A DNA stretch of 64,000 nucleotides from an uncultured Bacteroides sp. (GCA_937890825.1 CALADS010000074.1:124001-188000); one strand, 5' to 3'. Positions 39,531-50,091 are shown, counted from the first letter of the stretch. Numbers and translations: made by a program. Notes: generated by a model not told the origin, from the sequence alone.

Positions 39531-40805
39531 ATGCTTACCATTAAACAAATCACAGAAAATACAGACGCGGTTATCCGCGGACTGGAAAAAAAGCACTTTA
39601 AAAATGCTCAGGAGACCATTGAGCAAGTTTTGGCTTTCAACAACAAAAGAAAAAGTACACAAGCTGTATTAGATAGCAACCTGGCAGAGGTGAACGCAAC
39701 ATCCAAATCTATCGGACAACTGATGAAAGAAGGCAAGAAAGAGGAAGCTGAAACTGCCAAGGCACGCGTAGCCGAACTAAAAGAAGCAAACAAGAATCTA
39801 CAGACAGAAATGGATCAGGCTGCCACTGATATGCAAAACTTACTCTACACCATTCCGAATGTGCCCTACGACAGCGTACCGGAAGGTGTGGGTGCAGAAG
39901 ATAACGTAGTGGAAAAAATGGGAGGTATGGAAACTGAACTTCCCAAAGATGCCCTCCCCCACTGGGAACTGGCCAAGAAATATGACTTGATTGATTTCGA
40001 TTTGGGTGTAAAAATTACCGGTGCCGGATTCCCGGTGTACAAAGGGAAAGGTGCCCAACTGCAACGGGCTTTAATCAATTTCTTCCTGGATGAAGCACGC
40101 AAATCGGGATATACTGAAATCATGCCACCTACAGTGGTAAATGCTGCTTCTGGATACGGCACCGGACAGTTGCCTGACAAAGAAGGACAGATGTATCACT
40201 GCGAAGTGGATGACTTGTATCTGATTCCTACAGCAGAGGTACCTGTAACCAACATTTATCGCGATGTGATATTGGACGAAAAGCAATTGCCTATCAAAAA
40301 CTGTGCTTATACACAGTGCTTCCGCCGCGAAGCTGGTTCTTACGGAAAAGATGTAAGAGGTTTGAACCGCCTGCACGAATTTTCAAAAGTAGAATTAGTA
40401 CGTATTGACACACCCGAACACAGCAAACAGTCACACCAGGAAATGCTGGACCACGTAGAAGGCCTGCTGCAAAAGTTGGAGTTGCCCTACCGTATCCTGC
40501 GTTTGTGTGGAGGTGACATGAGTTTTACAGCAGCTCTCTGCTTCGACTTCGAAGTATATTCTGAAGCACAGAAACGTTGGTTGGAAGTAAGTTCGGTATC
40601 TAATTTCGACACGTACCAGGCTAACCGTTTGAAATGCCGCTACCGCACAGGGGAAAAGAAAACTGAACTCTGCCATACACTCAATGGCTCAGCACTAGCA
40701 TTACCCCGCATAGTGGCTGCCTTGCTGGAAAACAACCAGACACCAGAAGGCATACGCATTCCTAAGGCTCTGATTCCATATACAGGATTTGATATGATTG
40801 ACTAA
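39531..40805 (+). CDS. serS: Seryl-tRNA synthetase
   Basis: 424 residues, normal length. The N-terminal ~110 residues form the tRNA-binding coiled coil (KEEAETAKARVAELKEANK). The class II catalytic core has motif 2 (CFRREAGSYGKDVRG) and motif 3 (NGSALALPRIVAALLENNQ). It charges tRNA-Ser in the cytoplasm. Monocistronic, with its own promoter and terminator. Confidence 0.98.
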   Translation: MLTIKQITENTDAVIRGLEKKHFKNAQETIEQVLAFNNKRKSTQAVLDSNLAEVNATSKSIGQLMKEGKKEEAETAKARVAELKEANKNLQTEMDQAATDMQNLLYTIPNVPYDSVPEGVGAEDNVVEKMGGMETELPKDALPHWELAKKYDLIDFDLGVKITGAGFPVYKGKGAQLQRALINFFLDEARKSGYTEIMPPTVVNAASGYGTGQLPDKEGQMYHCEVDDLYLIPTAEVPVTNIYRDVILDEKQLPIKNCAYTQCFRREAGSYGKDVRGLNRLHEFSKVELVRIDTPEHSKQSHQEMLDHVEGLLQKLELPYRILRLCGGDMSFTAALCFDFEVYSEAQKRWLEVSSVSNFDTYQANRLKCRYRTGEKKTELCHTLNGSALALPRIVAALLENNQTPEGIRIPKALIPYTGFDMID

Positions 40806-40831
40806 TTGACTATCGATGACCAACATCATAT

Positions 40832-40867
40832 AGTGGAAGTGTACTTCGGTATGCTTCCACTTTTGTT
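40832..40867 (+). terminator. Terminator of serS with a UUCG tetraloop
   Basis: The stem AGTGGAAG/CTTCCACT extends inwards with wobble pairs to a TTCG loop, and TTTGTTT follows. Confidence 0.8.
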
Positions 40868-40974
40868 TCATAATACCCCGGAGAAAGCAGTCACATCTAA
40901 ATACAACGACGGAAGTCTGTCAAAAAGATAAACAGTATTTTAACAAGAATGATGGGAGTTTAATAAATAACTAC

Positions 40975-40982
40975 TATCTTTG
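40975..40982 (+). promoter_or_regulatory. Promoter -7 element of the NfnAB-like gene
   Basis: TATCTTTG matches TAnnTTTG, 58 bases before the start codon. Confidence 0.5.
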
Positions 40983-41039
40983 CAAAATCTATCATTCTGA
41001 AAGAATTTACGCAATAGAAACAACAAAAAGCATCGTGTA

Positions 41040-43403
41040 ATGAACAAAATCATTAGCAAAAAACAGTTTTCTGAAAAAGTGTTCAAATTTGAAGTAGAAG
41101 CGCCACTTATAGCACGCTCACGCAAAGCCGGACACTTTGTGATTGTCCGCGTAGATGAAAAAGGCGAACGTATGCCTCTAACCATTGCCGGAGCAGACAC
41201 ACAAAAAGGAACCATCACACTGGTAGTACAGGAGGTAGGCTTATCTTCTACCAAACTTTGTCAACTGAACGAAGGTGAGTACATCCTCGATGTGGTAGGT
41301 CCACTTGGACAAGCTACACACATAGAGAATTTCGGCACTGTAGTATGCGCGGGAGGCGGAGTAGGTGTAGCACCGATGTTACCTATCATTCAGGCACTGA
41401 AAGCTGCCGGCAATCGGGTTATCTCTGTATTGGCCGGACGAAGCAAAGATTTGATTATTCTGGAAGATGAGGTGAAGGAATCTTCGGACGAAGTCATCAT
41501 CATGACTGATGACGGAAGCTATGGCAACAAAGGATTGGTCACAGAGGGCATCGAAAACGTCATCAAACGCGAAAAAGTAGACAGATGTTTTGCCATTGGA
41601 CCTGCTATCATGATGAAATTTTGCTGTCTGCTTACCCAAAAATATGAAATACCTACCGACGTATCACTGAATACGATTATGGTAGACGGTACTGGTATGT
41701 GTGGCGCCTGCCGTATCACGGTAGGAGGAAAAACACGCTTCGTATGCGTAGATGGTCCTGAATTTGACGGACACCAAGTAGATTGGGATGAAATGTTCAA
41801 ACGCATGGGATCTTTCAAAAATGTGGAAAGAGAAGAAATGAGCCATCTGGAAAATTACCAGTGCCATATAGACCATATAAAGATTAATGAACAAGAAACA
41901 GCTACAGCAGCTACTCTACTGACTGCAACTACTCAGCAGACACCTATAGAGGAACTGCTAGACAGAAAGGCTGGGTGGCGTGAAGCACTGCGCAAAAGCA
42001 TGAAACCCAAAGAACGCACGGCTATTTCACGCTGTCCAATGAATGAACTGGATCCGGTATACCGTGCCACTACACGTATAGAAGAAGTGAATACTGGATA
42101 CACGCAGGAACAAGCCATAACTGAGGCTAAACGATGCTTAGACTGCGCGAACCCTACTTGTATGCAGGGATGCCCGGTAAGTATCAACATCCCTTCGTTC
42201 ATCAAAAATGTGGAACGGGGAGAATTCCTAGAGGCAGCACGTGTACTGAAACATACTTCTTCATTACCAGCTGTCTGCGGACGTGTGTGTCCACAAGAAA
42301 AACAATGCGAAAGCCAATGCATACATTTAAAGATGAATGAACCGGCTGTAGCCATCGGTAACCTGGAACGCTTTGTAGCCGACTATGAACGAGAAAGCGG
42401 CAACATCGTGTTACCTGAACTGGCACCGAAAAATGGCATAAAAGTAGCCGTAGTAGGTTCTGGTCCTGCCGGCTTGAGTTTTGCCGGCGATATGGTGAAA
42501 AACGGATATGAGGTAACAGTGTTTGAAGCACTGCACGAAATAGGAGGTGTACTAAAGTACGGCATTCCGGAATTCCGTCTGCCCAACAAAATTGTAGACG
42601 TAGAAATCAACAACTTGGAAAAGATGGGAGTACACTTCGTGAAAGACTGTATCATCGGTAAGACGGAAAGCGTAGAAGAACTGCAGAAAGAAGGTTTCAA
42701 AGGTGTGTTCATTGCCAGCGGCGCCGGACTACCCAACTTTATGGGCATACCTGGAGAAAACAGTGTAAACATCATGTCGAGCAATGAATATCTGACTCGC
42801 GTAAATCTGATGGATGCTTCCAATCCGGAAACAGATACACCTATCAACCCGGCCAAAAGTGTGATTGTGGTAGGTGGAGGTAACACTGCCATGGACTCTT
42901 GCCGCACAGCCAAACGTCTAGGTGCTGAAAAGGTATACATTGTATACCGACGCAGTGAAGCTGAAATGCCTGCCAGACTAGAGGAAGTAAAACATGCTAA
43001 AGAGGAAGGCATTGAATTTCTGACTCTGCACAATCCTATTGAATACATCGCTGATGAGAAAGGAGCCGTGAAACAGGTGGTGTTGCAACAAATGGAGTTG
43101 GGAGAACCGGATGCCAGTGGCAGACGTAGCCCAATAGCAATTCCGGGAGCAACAACAACACTGGATATTGACATGGCAATCGTAGCCGTGGGAGTATCAC
43201 CTAACCCCATTGTACCCACTTCTGTAAAAGGATTGGAACTGGGCAGAAAGAATACCATTGCCGTGAACGAAGATATGCAAAGCAACCTGCCAATGATATT
43301 TGCCGGCGGCGACATCGTACGAGGTGGAGCAACAGTGATTCTAGCAATGGGTGACGGCAGACGAGCTGCCGCTGCCATGCATAAACAACTGGCTGGTGAA
43401 TAA
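41040..43403 (+). CDS. Fused ferredoxin-NADP reductase / glutamate-synthase-small-subunit-like flavoprotein (NfnAB-like)
   Basis: 787 residues, a fusion of two families. Residues 1-270 resemble PyrK/NfnA: an FAD barrel, the NAD-binding CAGGGVGVAPMLPI, and a [2Fe-2S] site with GTGMCGACRI and FVCVDGPEFDG (Cys221, 224, 236). Residues about 320-787 are GltD/NfnB-like: CLDCANPTCMQGCPV and CGRVCPQEKQCESQC for two [4Fe-4S] clusters, the FAD motif GSGPAGLSFAG, the NADPH motif GGGNTAMDSCR and a closing IFAGGDIVRGGATVILAMGDGR. It probably moves electrons between ferredoxin and NAD(P)H. Often annotated in Bacteroides as a dihydroorotate dehydrogenase/glutamate synthase bifunctional protein, but neither partner subunit gene is nearby. 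Confidence 0.9.
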   Translation: MNKIISKKQFSEKVFKFEVEAPLIARSRKAGHFVIVRVDEKGERMPLTIAGADTQKGTITLVVQEVGLSSTKLCQLNEGEYILDVVGPLGQATHIENFGTVVCAGGGVGVAPMLPIIQALKAAGNRVISVLAGRSKDLIILEDEVKESSDEVIIMTDDGSYGNKGLVTEGIENVIKREKVDRCFAIGPAIMMKFCCLLTQKYEIPTDVSLNTIMVDGTGMCGACRITVGGKTRFVCVDGPEFDGHQVDWDEMFKRMGSFKNVEREEMSHLENYQCHIDHIKINEQETATAATLLTATTQQTPIEELLDRKAGWREALRKSMKPKERTAISRCPMNELDPVYRATTRIEEVNTGYTQEQAITEAKRCLDCANPTCMQGCPVSINIPSFIKNVERGEFLEAARVLKHTSSLPAVCGRVCPQEKQCESQCIHLKMNEPAVAIGNLERFVADYERESGNIVLPELAPKNGIKVAVVGSGPAGLSFAGDMVKNGYEVTVFEALHEIGGVLKYGIPEFRLPNKIVDVEINNLEKMGVHFVKDCIIGKTESVEELQKEGFKGVFIASGAGLPNFMGIPGENSVNIMSSNEYLTRVNLMDASNPETDTPINPAKSVIVVGGGNTAMDSCRTAKRLGAEKVYIVYRRSEAEMPARLEEVKHAKEEGIEFLTLHNPIEYIADEKGAVKQVVLQQMELGEPDASGRRSPIAIPGATTTLDIDMAIVAVGVSPNPIVPTSVKGLELGRKNTIAVNEDMQSNLPMIFAGGDIVRGGATVILAMGDGRRAAAAMHKQLAGE

Positions 43404-43426
43404 TCCAATAACGTATCTATATACAA

Positions 43427-43462
43427 AAAAACGGGAGCGCATCGAAACGCACTCCCGTTTTT
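43427..43462. terminator. Bidirectional terminator
   Basis: A 14-bp stem with one wobble (43427-43440, 43449-43462) with A and T flanks lies between two convergent genes, the NfnAB-like gene and panD. Confidence 0.85.
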
Positions 43463-43492
43463 ATATACCATAAAAACTACTGTTTCCAATCC

Positions 43493-43846
43493 TTATTTTA
43501 CCACCCGATTGGTAGCAGGATCCGGAAAAATTACAGTAGGCTTGAATGTCTTGGCCTCATCGAAATCCATCAGAGCATACGACATAATGATAACAATATC
43601 ATCGGGCTGAACCTTACGGGCTGCTGCACCATTGAGGCAAATCTTACCGCTGCCACGCTCACCCTTGATAATGTATGTTTCAAAACGCTCGCCGTTATTA
43701 TTATCTACAATAGCCACTTTTTCACCGGCAATCATATTGGCAGCATCCATCAAATCCTCATCAATCGTAATGCTTCCCATATAATTGAGGTTGGCCTCCG
43801 TCACACGGGCACAATGAATTTTCGATTTCAATACTTCAATCATCAT
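43493..43846 (-). CDS. panD: Aspartate 1-decarboxylase
   Basis: 117 residues. It makes beta-alanine for pantothenate. The self-cleavage site Gly24-Ser25 (NYMGSITID) that yields the pyruvoyl cofactor is at the same residue numbers as in E. coli with the first Met as start. The block [23 protein letters not shown] is also typical. It follows panC by 29 bases, completing the operon. Confidence 0.98.
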   Translation of the reverse strand: MMIEVLKSKIHCARVTEANLNYMGSITIDEDLMDAANMIAGEKVAIVDNNNGERFETYIIKGERGSGKICLNGAAARKVQPDDIVIIMSYALMDFDEAKTFKPTVIFPDPATNRVVK

Positions 43847-43875
43847 AATTATTCTGTTTTTCTTGATTTTTACGT

Positions 43876-44718
43876 TTAATATTTGATATTATCTATCAAA
43901 CGTACCTCGCCACAGAACACAGTAATACAGCCTACTGCATAATCTGTATCGCTCCAATGGGAAATCTTCTGCAGCGTAGTGCCGTCTACCAATTCAAAAT
44001 ATTCCAGACGCAAGCCCGGAGCAGCGGCAATGGATTCTTCTACAAAATGCTGAGTTTCTTCTACAGTATGGTCAGCTGCAAAAGTGCGGCTTTCAAACAA
44101 TGTTTGAGAAATACGCAAGGCCTGCTGACGTTCTTCGCCCGATAAGCGTGCATTACGGCTACTTAATGCCAAACCATCTTCTTCACGAACTATCGGACAA
44201 CCCACTATTTCGAGCGGGAATTGCATCTGACGTACCATCTCGCGAATAATGGCCAACTGCTGAAAATCTTTCTCACCGAAATAAGCTCGGTCGGGCTTCA
44301 CCGCATCAAACAATTTACTTACAATCTGACAAACACCATTGAAATGCCCCGGACGAAAGGCCCCCTCCATAACTGTATCCAAAGGCGCATAACTAAACTG
44401 TCGAGTATCCGGTTCAGGATACATTTCCTCTACTGAAGGAGCAAAGGCAAATGAAGCACCGCAAGATTCCAACAAAACACAATCAGCTTCAAGTGTTCGC
44501 GGATATTTCACGAGATCATTCTTGTCATTAAATTGAGTAGGATTTACAAAAACACTCACTACGGTGACATCATTCTCGGCCACACTACGTTTTACCAGCG
44601 AAGCATGACCGGCATGCAAAGCACCCATTGTGGGCACCAGCCCTACCGTCTTTCCTTGGGCTCTCAAGGCTGATAGTGCAGCTTGCAAGTCCTTGATAGT
44701 ATGTACTATATTCATCAC
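43876..44718 (-). CDS. panC: Pantoate-beta-alanine ligase
   Basis: 280 residues. It joins pantoate to beta-alanine using ATP, the last step of vitamin B5 synthesis. The HIGH-like motif is in [17 protein letters not shown], the FNP-Q and GVC regions are in FVNPTQFN and [13 protein letters not shown], and the second ATP motif is [10 protein letters not shown]. Paired with panD downstream. Confidence 0.98.
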   Translation of the reverse strand: MMNIVHTIKDLQAALSALRAQGKTVGLVPTMGALHAGHASLVKRSVAENDVTVVSVFVNPTQFNDKNDLVKYPRTLEADCVLLESCGASFAFAPSVEEMYPEPDTRQFSYAPLDTVMEGAFRPGHFNGVCQIVSKLFDAVKPDRAYFGEKDFQQLAIIREMVRQMQFPLEIVGCPIVREEDGLALSSRNARLSGEERQQALRISQTLFESRTFAADHTVEETQHFVEESIAAAPGLRLEYFELVDGTTLQKISHWSDTDYAVGCITVFCGEVRLIDNIKY

Positions 44719-44929
44719 TATTTAATTAGATAATTACTCAGTTGTTGGAAAAAACGATGCAAAATAAGCTATTATTTACCACATAACGAAGAAATATCGT
44801 AAATTAATGCAAAACTTTTCATGAGGAGGAAGCTATGAACTACCTAATTTACCATTGAAATACAACTAGTTAACAATTCATAAGGAATTATAGGAACCAT
44901 CCTTTGGCTTTAATCCCCATTTTTTTTAT

Positions 44930-44937
44930 TATCTTTG
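44930..44937 (+). promoter_or_regulatory. Promoter -7 element of the GT5-like gene
   Basis: TATCTTTG matches TAnnTTTG, 25 bases before the start codon. The rest of the 244-base gap to panC has no visible gene. Confidence 0.5.
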
Positions 44938-44962
44938 CAAAATAATTGAGAACATTGTTATT

Positions 44963-45787
44963 ATGACAAAAGCAAACAAGGTTTTATTTATTACACAAGA
45001 AATCACCCCTTATGTCTCAGAATCTGAGATGTCGTTAATTGGTAGGAACTTACCGCAAGCCATTCAGGAGAAAGGTAGAGAAATCAGAACTTTTATGCCT
45101 AAATGGGGAAATATTAACGAGCGGAGAAATCAATTGCATGAGGTTATCCGCCTATCTGGTATGAATCTGATTATTGATGACACAGACCACCCACTCATTA
45201 TCAAAGTTGCTTCGATACAAGCAGCTAGAATGCAGGTGTACTTCATCGACAACGACGACTATTTTCAAAACAGACTGCAAGTAACTGATGAAAACGGTGT
45301 AGAATATGAAGACAATGACGATCGTGCTATCTTCTATGCACGTGGTGTATTGGAAACCGTAAAGAAGCTACGCTGGTGTCCAGATGTAATTCATTGCCAC
45401 GGATGGATGACTGCCTTAGCCCCGCTATACATCAAAAAAGCTTATAAGGACGAACCCTCATTCAGAGGCTCTAAAGTGGTATTCTCACTTTATGAAGAAG
45501 ATTTCAAAGAGGCTCTACAGCCTGAATTTCCAACCAAACTGATGCTGAAGGGAATTGCTAAAAAAGATGTGGCTAACTTAAAAACACCTATTGATTATGT
45601 GGAATTGTGTAAATTGGCTATTGACTACTCTGACGGCGTAGTATTGCAGAGCGATAAGGTGAATGAAAAATTGGTAAACTATGCCAAAGAAACAGGTAAA
45701 CTAATACTAGAACCTCAAGATCCCGATAACTTTGCAGAAGCATGTAACAATTTCTACGATCAAGTATGGGAAAATTCCCAAGAATAA
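44963..45787 (+). CDS. Truncated GT5-type glycogen-synthase-like protein
   Basis: 274 residues. It matches the N-terminal (GT5) half of glycogen synthase, with the opening KVLFITQEITPY, then YARGVLETVKKLRWCPDVIHCHGWMTALAPLYIK. It lacks the usual KxGGL sugar-nucleotide loop: the equivalent position reads VSESEMSLIG. The C-terminal GT1-like half of about 230 residues is absent, although the frame ends cleanly and the gene looks maintained. It may be a non-catalytic relative or a partner. A DUF4270 lipoprotein starts 27 bases after it. Common annotations call it glycogen synthase; I would not credit it with that activity. Confidence 0.82.
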   Translation: MTKANKVLFITQEITPYVSESEMSLIGRNLPQAIQEKGREIRTFMPKWGNINERRNQLHEVIRLSGMNLIIDDTDHPLIIKVASIQAARMQVYFIDNDDYFQNRLQVTDENGVEYEDNDDRAIFYARGVLETVKKLRWCPDVIHCHGWMTALAPLYIKKAYKDEPSFRGSKVVFSLYEEDFKEALQPEFPTKLMLKGIAKKDVANLKTPIDYVELCKLAIDYSDGVVLQSDKVNEKLVNYAKETGKLILEPQDPDNFAEACNNFYDQVWENSQE

Positions 45788-45814
45788 TTGTCCAATTTAT
45801 TGACAACATCGATT

Positions 45815-47473
45815 ATGAAAGTAAAGTTTGTAAGATATGCTACCACACTGTTGATGGCTATCTTAACTATCACCGGATGTGATGACACTACCGATTCTTT
45901 AGGGATGGATATGCTTCCTTCTGCCGACGGACTTTCGGCTCACATGAAGATTTATAATGTAGCAACTCAATCGGTGGCTGCAGAAAATGTCTATTCCAAA
46001 ACCAGTACGGGATATATAGGCAACTTCACTGATCCAGAATTTGGTAAATATGAAACTAGTTTCTTAACAGAACTAAACTGTACGGACAGATATAAGTTCC
46101 CCGTAGAAGTGTACAAGGTAACAGAAACTGATGAGAAAGGAACACCTACCAAGGCTACAGGAGTAATGGTAGAAGATAAAATTACTAAAGTAAACTTGGT
46201 TGTCTATTATTCCAGTTGGTTCGGTGACTCCTTGAATGCTTGTCGCATGACAGCCTACGAATTAAACGACAAATGGCTGGATGACCGGAAAGACCCGGAA
46301 AAATATCGCTATACCAATTCAATCGATGTGAATAAGTATTTTAATAAAGGAAATGAGGTGGGACGTAAAGCTTACTCTGCTTACGACTTATCTGTTCCTG
46401 ATTCAGTGAGAAATGCTAAAGACTCTTACGGCAATAAAACATTCTACCCTAATGTTACTTTCTCGCTGGATGCCGAAAAATACGGTACAAAAATTCTGAA
46501 ATTGAACAGAGAGTACCACCAAGGAAAGAATCATGCATTCGATAGTGCTGAATCATTTATTAACTATGAAAACAAAAATGCTGATCCTAATTCAGAAGTG
46601 GCAACAAAAGGAATTCGAGGTATTTATCTAAAATCGGACTTTGGCGACGGTACTATCATCTATGTAGACAGAGTGGATTTACAAATGCAATTCAAATTCT
46701 ACTACACAGATGAAAAGACAGGCGTAAAACTGAAGAAAAAAGTTAAAGACGACAAGGGAGAAGTAGGCGAAGATTCGATTGGCTATGGATGGACAACAGT
46801 GCTGGCATCAACCAAGGAGATTATCCAAGCAAACAGCTTTGCATCTGACTTTGACGATAAAGTAAACGAGAAAATCAAAGATAAATCGTGCACCTACATC
46901 AAATCACCGGCTGGCATCTTTACCCAAGCCACAATTCCTTACGAAGACATTTATAATGATTTGAAAAATGACACGCTGAATGCAGTAAAATTAACATTTA
47001 CGAATTATCACCAGCAAGAAGATTATCCTTTCAGTATGCAAGCTCCAAAGAATGTACTGCTACTGAGAAAATATGACTATGACAAGTTCTTCTCTGAGAA
47101 TCAACTGCCGGATAATATAACCTCTTATACAGTAGCCCATAACAGTTTAGGAACAAACCAATATACATTCAGCAACTTAGCTCGCTTGGTAACAACCAGC
47201 ATCAACGAAAAGAATGCTGCCAAACAAAAAGCTAAAGAAGAGGCTGGAAACGAATGGAATGAAATGAAATGGGAAGAGAAATGGAAAAACGATCCCAAAA
47301 CTAAAGATTGGGATAAAGTATATCTGATTCCTGTGAAACCAACATTTGATACCAGCAGCAACGGAACCCTAATAGGTATTCAGCATGACTTACAGCCAGC
47401 TTATGCCAAATTACAAGGAGGGGAATCACAACAGCTGGAAATGCAGGTAACCTACACCAGGTTTCAAAAGTAA
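45815..47473 (+). CDS. DUF4270 lipoprotein
   Basis: 552 residues from the Met with a good signal peptide (MKVKFVRYATTLLMAIL); an earlier in-frame ATG would overlap the upstream gene's end. Lipobox TITGC (Cys22) then DDTTDSLGMDMLP. The whole body fits DUF4270, a family of large Bacteroidetes lipoproteins of unknown role, recognised by GYIGNFTDPEFGKYETSFLTE near the start. A Lys/Glu-rich insert is near residues 440-475. It shares the operon of the GT5-like gene. Confidence 0.85.
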   Translation: MKVKFVRYATTLLMAILTITGCDDTTDSLGMDMLPSADGLSAHMKIYNVATQSVAAENVYSKTSTGYIGNFTDPEFGKYETSFLTELNCTDRYKFPVEVYKVTETDEKGTPTKATGVMVEDKITKVNLVVYYSSWFGDSLNACRMTAYELNDKWLDDRKDPEKYRYTNSIDVNKYFNKGNEVGRKAYSAYDLSVPDSVRNAKDSYGNKTFYPNVTFSLDAEKYGTKILKLNREYHQGKNHAFDSAESFINYENKNADPNSEVATKGIRGIYLKSDFGDGTIIYVDRVDLQMQFKFYYTDEKTGVKLKKKVKDDKGEVGEDSIGYGWTTVLASTKEIIQANSFASDFDDKVNEKIKDKSCTYIKSPAGIFTQATIPYEDIYNDLKNDTLNAVKLTFTNYHQQEDYPFSMQAPKNVLLLRKYDYDKFFSENQLPDNITSYTVAHNSLGTNQYTFSNLARLVTTSINEKNAAKQKAKEEAGNEWNEMKWEEKWKNDPKTKDWDKVYLIPVKPTFDTSSNGTLIGIQHDLQPAYAKLQGGESQQLEMQVTYTRFQK

Positions 47474-47513
47474 AGAAAATAATTAAGGTATATATAATTC
47501 ACAACCTACCAAC

Positions 47514-49067
47514 ATGCAAGAGAAAATTATCATTCTTGATTTCGGCTCACAAACTACGCAGCTTATCGGCCGCCGTTTACGCGAACTGAATGTTTATTGT
47601 GAAATCGTGCCTTACAATAAATTTCCGCACGAAGATGAAAGTGTGAAAGGTGTAATCCTCTCAGGAAGTCCTTACTCTGTGTATGATGAAAGTGCATTCA
47701 AAGTAGATTTGAGCAACATCCGTGGGAAATACCCAATTTTGGGTATCTGCTACGGCGCACAGTTTATTTCTTACAGCAACGGAGGGAAAGTAGAACCTGC
47801 AGGGACACGTGAATATGGACGTGCACACTTAGCTGAATTCGACAAAGAGAATTTATTGTTTCACGGTATTAAGGAACATTCACAAGTATGGATGAGTCAT
47901 GGTGACACTATCACCGCTATCCCTGAAAATTTCAAAGTAATCGCTTCAACCGACAAAGTCAGAATTGCTGCTTACCAAGCAGAAGGAGAGAAGATGTGGG
48001 GTGTGCAGTTTCATCCGGAAGTGTTCCACAGTGAAGATGGTACACAAATGCTAAAAAACTTTGTTGTAGAAGCTTGCGGATGTAACCAGACATGGAGCCC
48101 AGCATCTTTTGTAGACACTACAGTAGCAGAGTTGAAAGAACAAATCGGCAACGATAAGGTAATACTAGGCTTAAGTGGTGGCGTGGATTCCTCGGTAGCT
48201 GCCGTATTGCTTAACCGCGCCATCGGCAAAAACCTGACTTGCATCTTTGTAGATCATGGCTTGCTGCGTAAAGATGAATTCAAAAACGTAATGCATGACT
48301 ATGAATGCTTGGGGCTAAATGTCATTGGAGTAGATGCAAGTGAAAAATTTTTCAAAGATTTGGAAGGTATAACTGAACCTGAACAAAAGAGAAAAATTAT
48401 AGGACGCAACTTTGTAGAAGTATTCAACGAAGAAGCTCACAAGATAACTGATGCACGCTGGCTGGCGCAAGGAACAATTTATCCAGACCGCATAGAAAGT
48501 CTAAACATCACAGGCAAAGTAATCAAGAGCCACCACAATGTGGGTGGTCTGCCAGAAGAGATGAATCTCCAGCTGTGCGAACCTTTAAAGTGGCTATTTA
48601 AAGATGAAGTTCGCCGAGTGGGACGCGAATTGGGCATACCCGACCACCTCATCAGTCGCCACCCCTTCCCCGGTCCTGGACTAGCAGTACGTATCTTAGG
48701 AGACATAACACGTGAAAAAGTACGTATACTACAAGATGCAGACGAAATCTTTATCCGCGGTTTATGGGAATGGAAAGTAAAAGAGACAGATGGCACAGAA
48801 ACACCCCTTTACCATAAAGTATGGCAAGCTGGTGTCATCTTGTTACCGGTACAATCTGTAGGCGTAATGGGCGACGAAAGAACCTACGAAAGAGCTGTAG
48901 CCTTACGCGCTGTGACATCTACAGATGCCATGACAGCCGATTGGGCACACTTACCATATGAATTCTTAGGGAAAATTTCCAATGAAATAATCAACAAGGT
49001 AAAAGGAGTGAATCGAGTATGCTACGATATCTCTTCTAAACCACCTTCTACTATAGAGTGGGAATAA
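47514..49067 (+). CDS. guaA: GMP synthase (glutamine-hydrolysing)
   Basis: 517 residues, full length. The amidotransferase domain has the nucleophile Cys79 in GICYGAQF and the His-Glu in FHPEVFHS. The ATP-PPase domain has the P-loop [12 protein letters not shown], and the dimerisation domain ends KPPSTIEWE. It converts XMP to GMP in the cytoplasm. Closed by a strong terminator. Confidence 0.99.
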   Translation: MQEKIIILDFGSQTTQLIGRRLRELNVYCEIVPYNKFPHEDESVKGVILSGSPYSVYDESAFKVDLSNIRGKYPILGICYGAQFISYSNGGKVEPAGTREYGRAHLAEFDKENLLFHGIKEHSQVWMSHGDTITAIPENFKVIASTDKVRIAAYQAEGEKMWGVQFHPEVFHSEDGTQMLKNFVVEACGCNQTWSPASFVDTTVAELKEQIGNDKVILGLSGGVDSSVAAVLLNRAIGKNLTCIFVDHGLLRKDEFKNVMHDYECLGLNVIGVDASEKFFKDLEGITEPEQKRKIIGRNFVEVFNEEAHKITDARWLAQGTIYPDRIESLNITGKVIKSHHNVGGLPEEMNLQLCEPLKWLFKDEVRRVGRELGIPDHLISRHPFPGPGLAVRILGDITREKVRILQDADEIFIRGLWEWKVKETDGTETPLYHKVWQAGVILLPVQSVGVMGDERTYERAVALRAVTSTDAMTADWAHLPYEFLGKISNEIINKVKGVNRVCYDISSKPPSTIEWE

Positions 49068-49070
49068 TTA

Positions 49071-49114
49071 AAAAAAAGAGAGGGGTTGTATAATACAACC
49101 CCTCTCTTTTTTTT
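49071..49114 (+). terminator. Terminator of guaA
   Basis: A perfect 20-bp stem (49071-49090, 49094-49113) with a 3-base loop and a T-run. It is the strongest terminator in the window and also suits the convergent gene to its right. Confidence 0.95.
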
Positions 49115-49159
49115 AATTATATGGCATGCAGTATTGAATTCTACACAGTAATATATTTA

Positions 49160-49843
49160 TTAATCTGACTGGTTACAAAAATGCGATAAATCTGCAGCAT
49201 CAGATATCACCACTTCTCCACGATGCAAAATCAAAAGTTCCTTTTCTTGCAACGTATTCAAAGCCTTAGATACATTACTACGCGTTTCATTCATCAATGA
49301 AGCTAAATCTTGCATTTTAATTTTTACCACTTTTTCTCCTGTAAGACGCTCAAAACAATTCAAAAAGAAAATAGCAATACGTTTCTCTGGGTCAACAATA
49401 CCTATGTTCCAAAGTTTCTGAGTTAAAATCTGTACTCTATTGCTGAGTATATTCAAGTAATTTAAGCGAAAAATTTCATAATCAAAAAGTACAGACAAAA
49501 CATAAGATTTAGAAATACGTACCACATGCACCTCTGTTTCCGCAACATAAGAAGACACATGCCTAACATTCATTCCAAAAAGTGAATAAGGTTCAATCAA
49601 ATAAGGTGCCTGAATACATTCAATTACAGTAACAGGAAGAGCAGAAGCTACGGTAAGGGCTTTTATTTTCCCTTTAAGGATAAATAAAAGACCATCGCAA
49701 TCAGTATCAGTTCGAACAATGACTTCTCCAGATTTGTACTTGGTAAAATCTAATTTTACCTTTTCCAATATGCTGGTAAAATCATCTTGTGATAGCCCTT
49801 GAAACAAGGGTAGTTGAAGTAATGTATCAAACATTGTATCCAT
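49160..49843 (-). CDS. Crp/Fnr-family transcription regulator
   Basis: 227 residues from MDTMFDTLLQLPLFQGL; a longer frame begins 14 codons upstream but adds an unlikely hydrophobic stretch. Residues about 10-125 form the cNMP-type sensor barrel, and the C-terminus is a winged HTH with MQDLASLMNETRSNVSKALNTLQ. No Cys cluster for Fe-S sensing is evident, so the ligand is unknown. It is divergent from the alpha-glucan operon at 50188, about 340 bases away, and is the natural candidate to regulate it. Confidence 0.9.
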   Translation of the reverse strand: MDTMFDTLLQLPLFQGLSQDDFTSILEKVKLDFTKYKSGEVIVRTDTDCDGLLFILKGKIKALTVASALPVTVIECIQAPYLIEPYSLFGMNVRHVSSYVAETEVHVVRISKSYVLSVLFDYEIFRLNYLNILSNRVQILTQKLWNIGIVDPEKRIAIFFLNCFERLTGEKVVKIKMQDLASLMNETRSNVSKALNTLQEKELLILHRGEVVISDAADLSHFCNQSD

Positions 49844-50017
49844 AAAGATAACTGACTTTTTATATACAAAAATAGCGATATTCATCGGTGTAGCGCAGTA
49901 GACAAGATTTCTTTTTATTTTTTTATTATTTCTTAAATATAAGAATAAACAAGGTAGAAAGGAAATGAAACAACATCGAAAGGAATGTCATATAAATAAA
50001 CGAAAGAAGTCATATTT

Positions 50018-50043
50018 TGTACATTTTGGGACATTTTAGTACA
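50018..50043. promoter_or_regulatory. Possible Crp/Fnr-type operator
   Basis: TGTAC (50018-50022) and GTACA (50039-50043) form an inverted repeat around a 16-base spacer containing two CATTTT units. It lies between the Crp/Fnr gene and the glycan operon, 49 bases before the -33 element. The half-sites are short, so this is a suggestion only. Confidence 0.3.
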
Positions 50044-50091
50044 CTAGCTACCCTATTTTTAGAAATGAATAAAAAAAAAAGAACCTTTTGT

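Noticed and set aside
42383..43489. 368-codon minus-strand frame over the NfnAB-like gene
   Set aside because: The plus strand carries all cofactor motifs; the minus frame has none.
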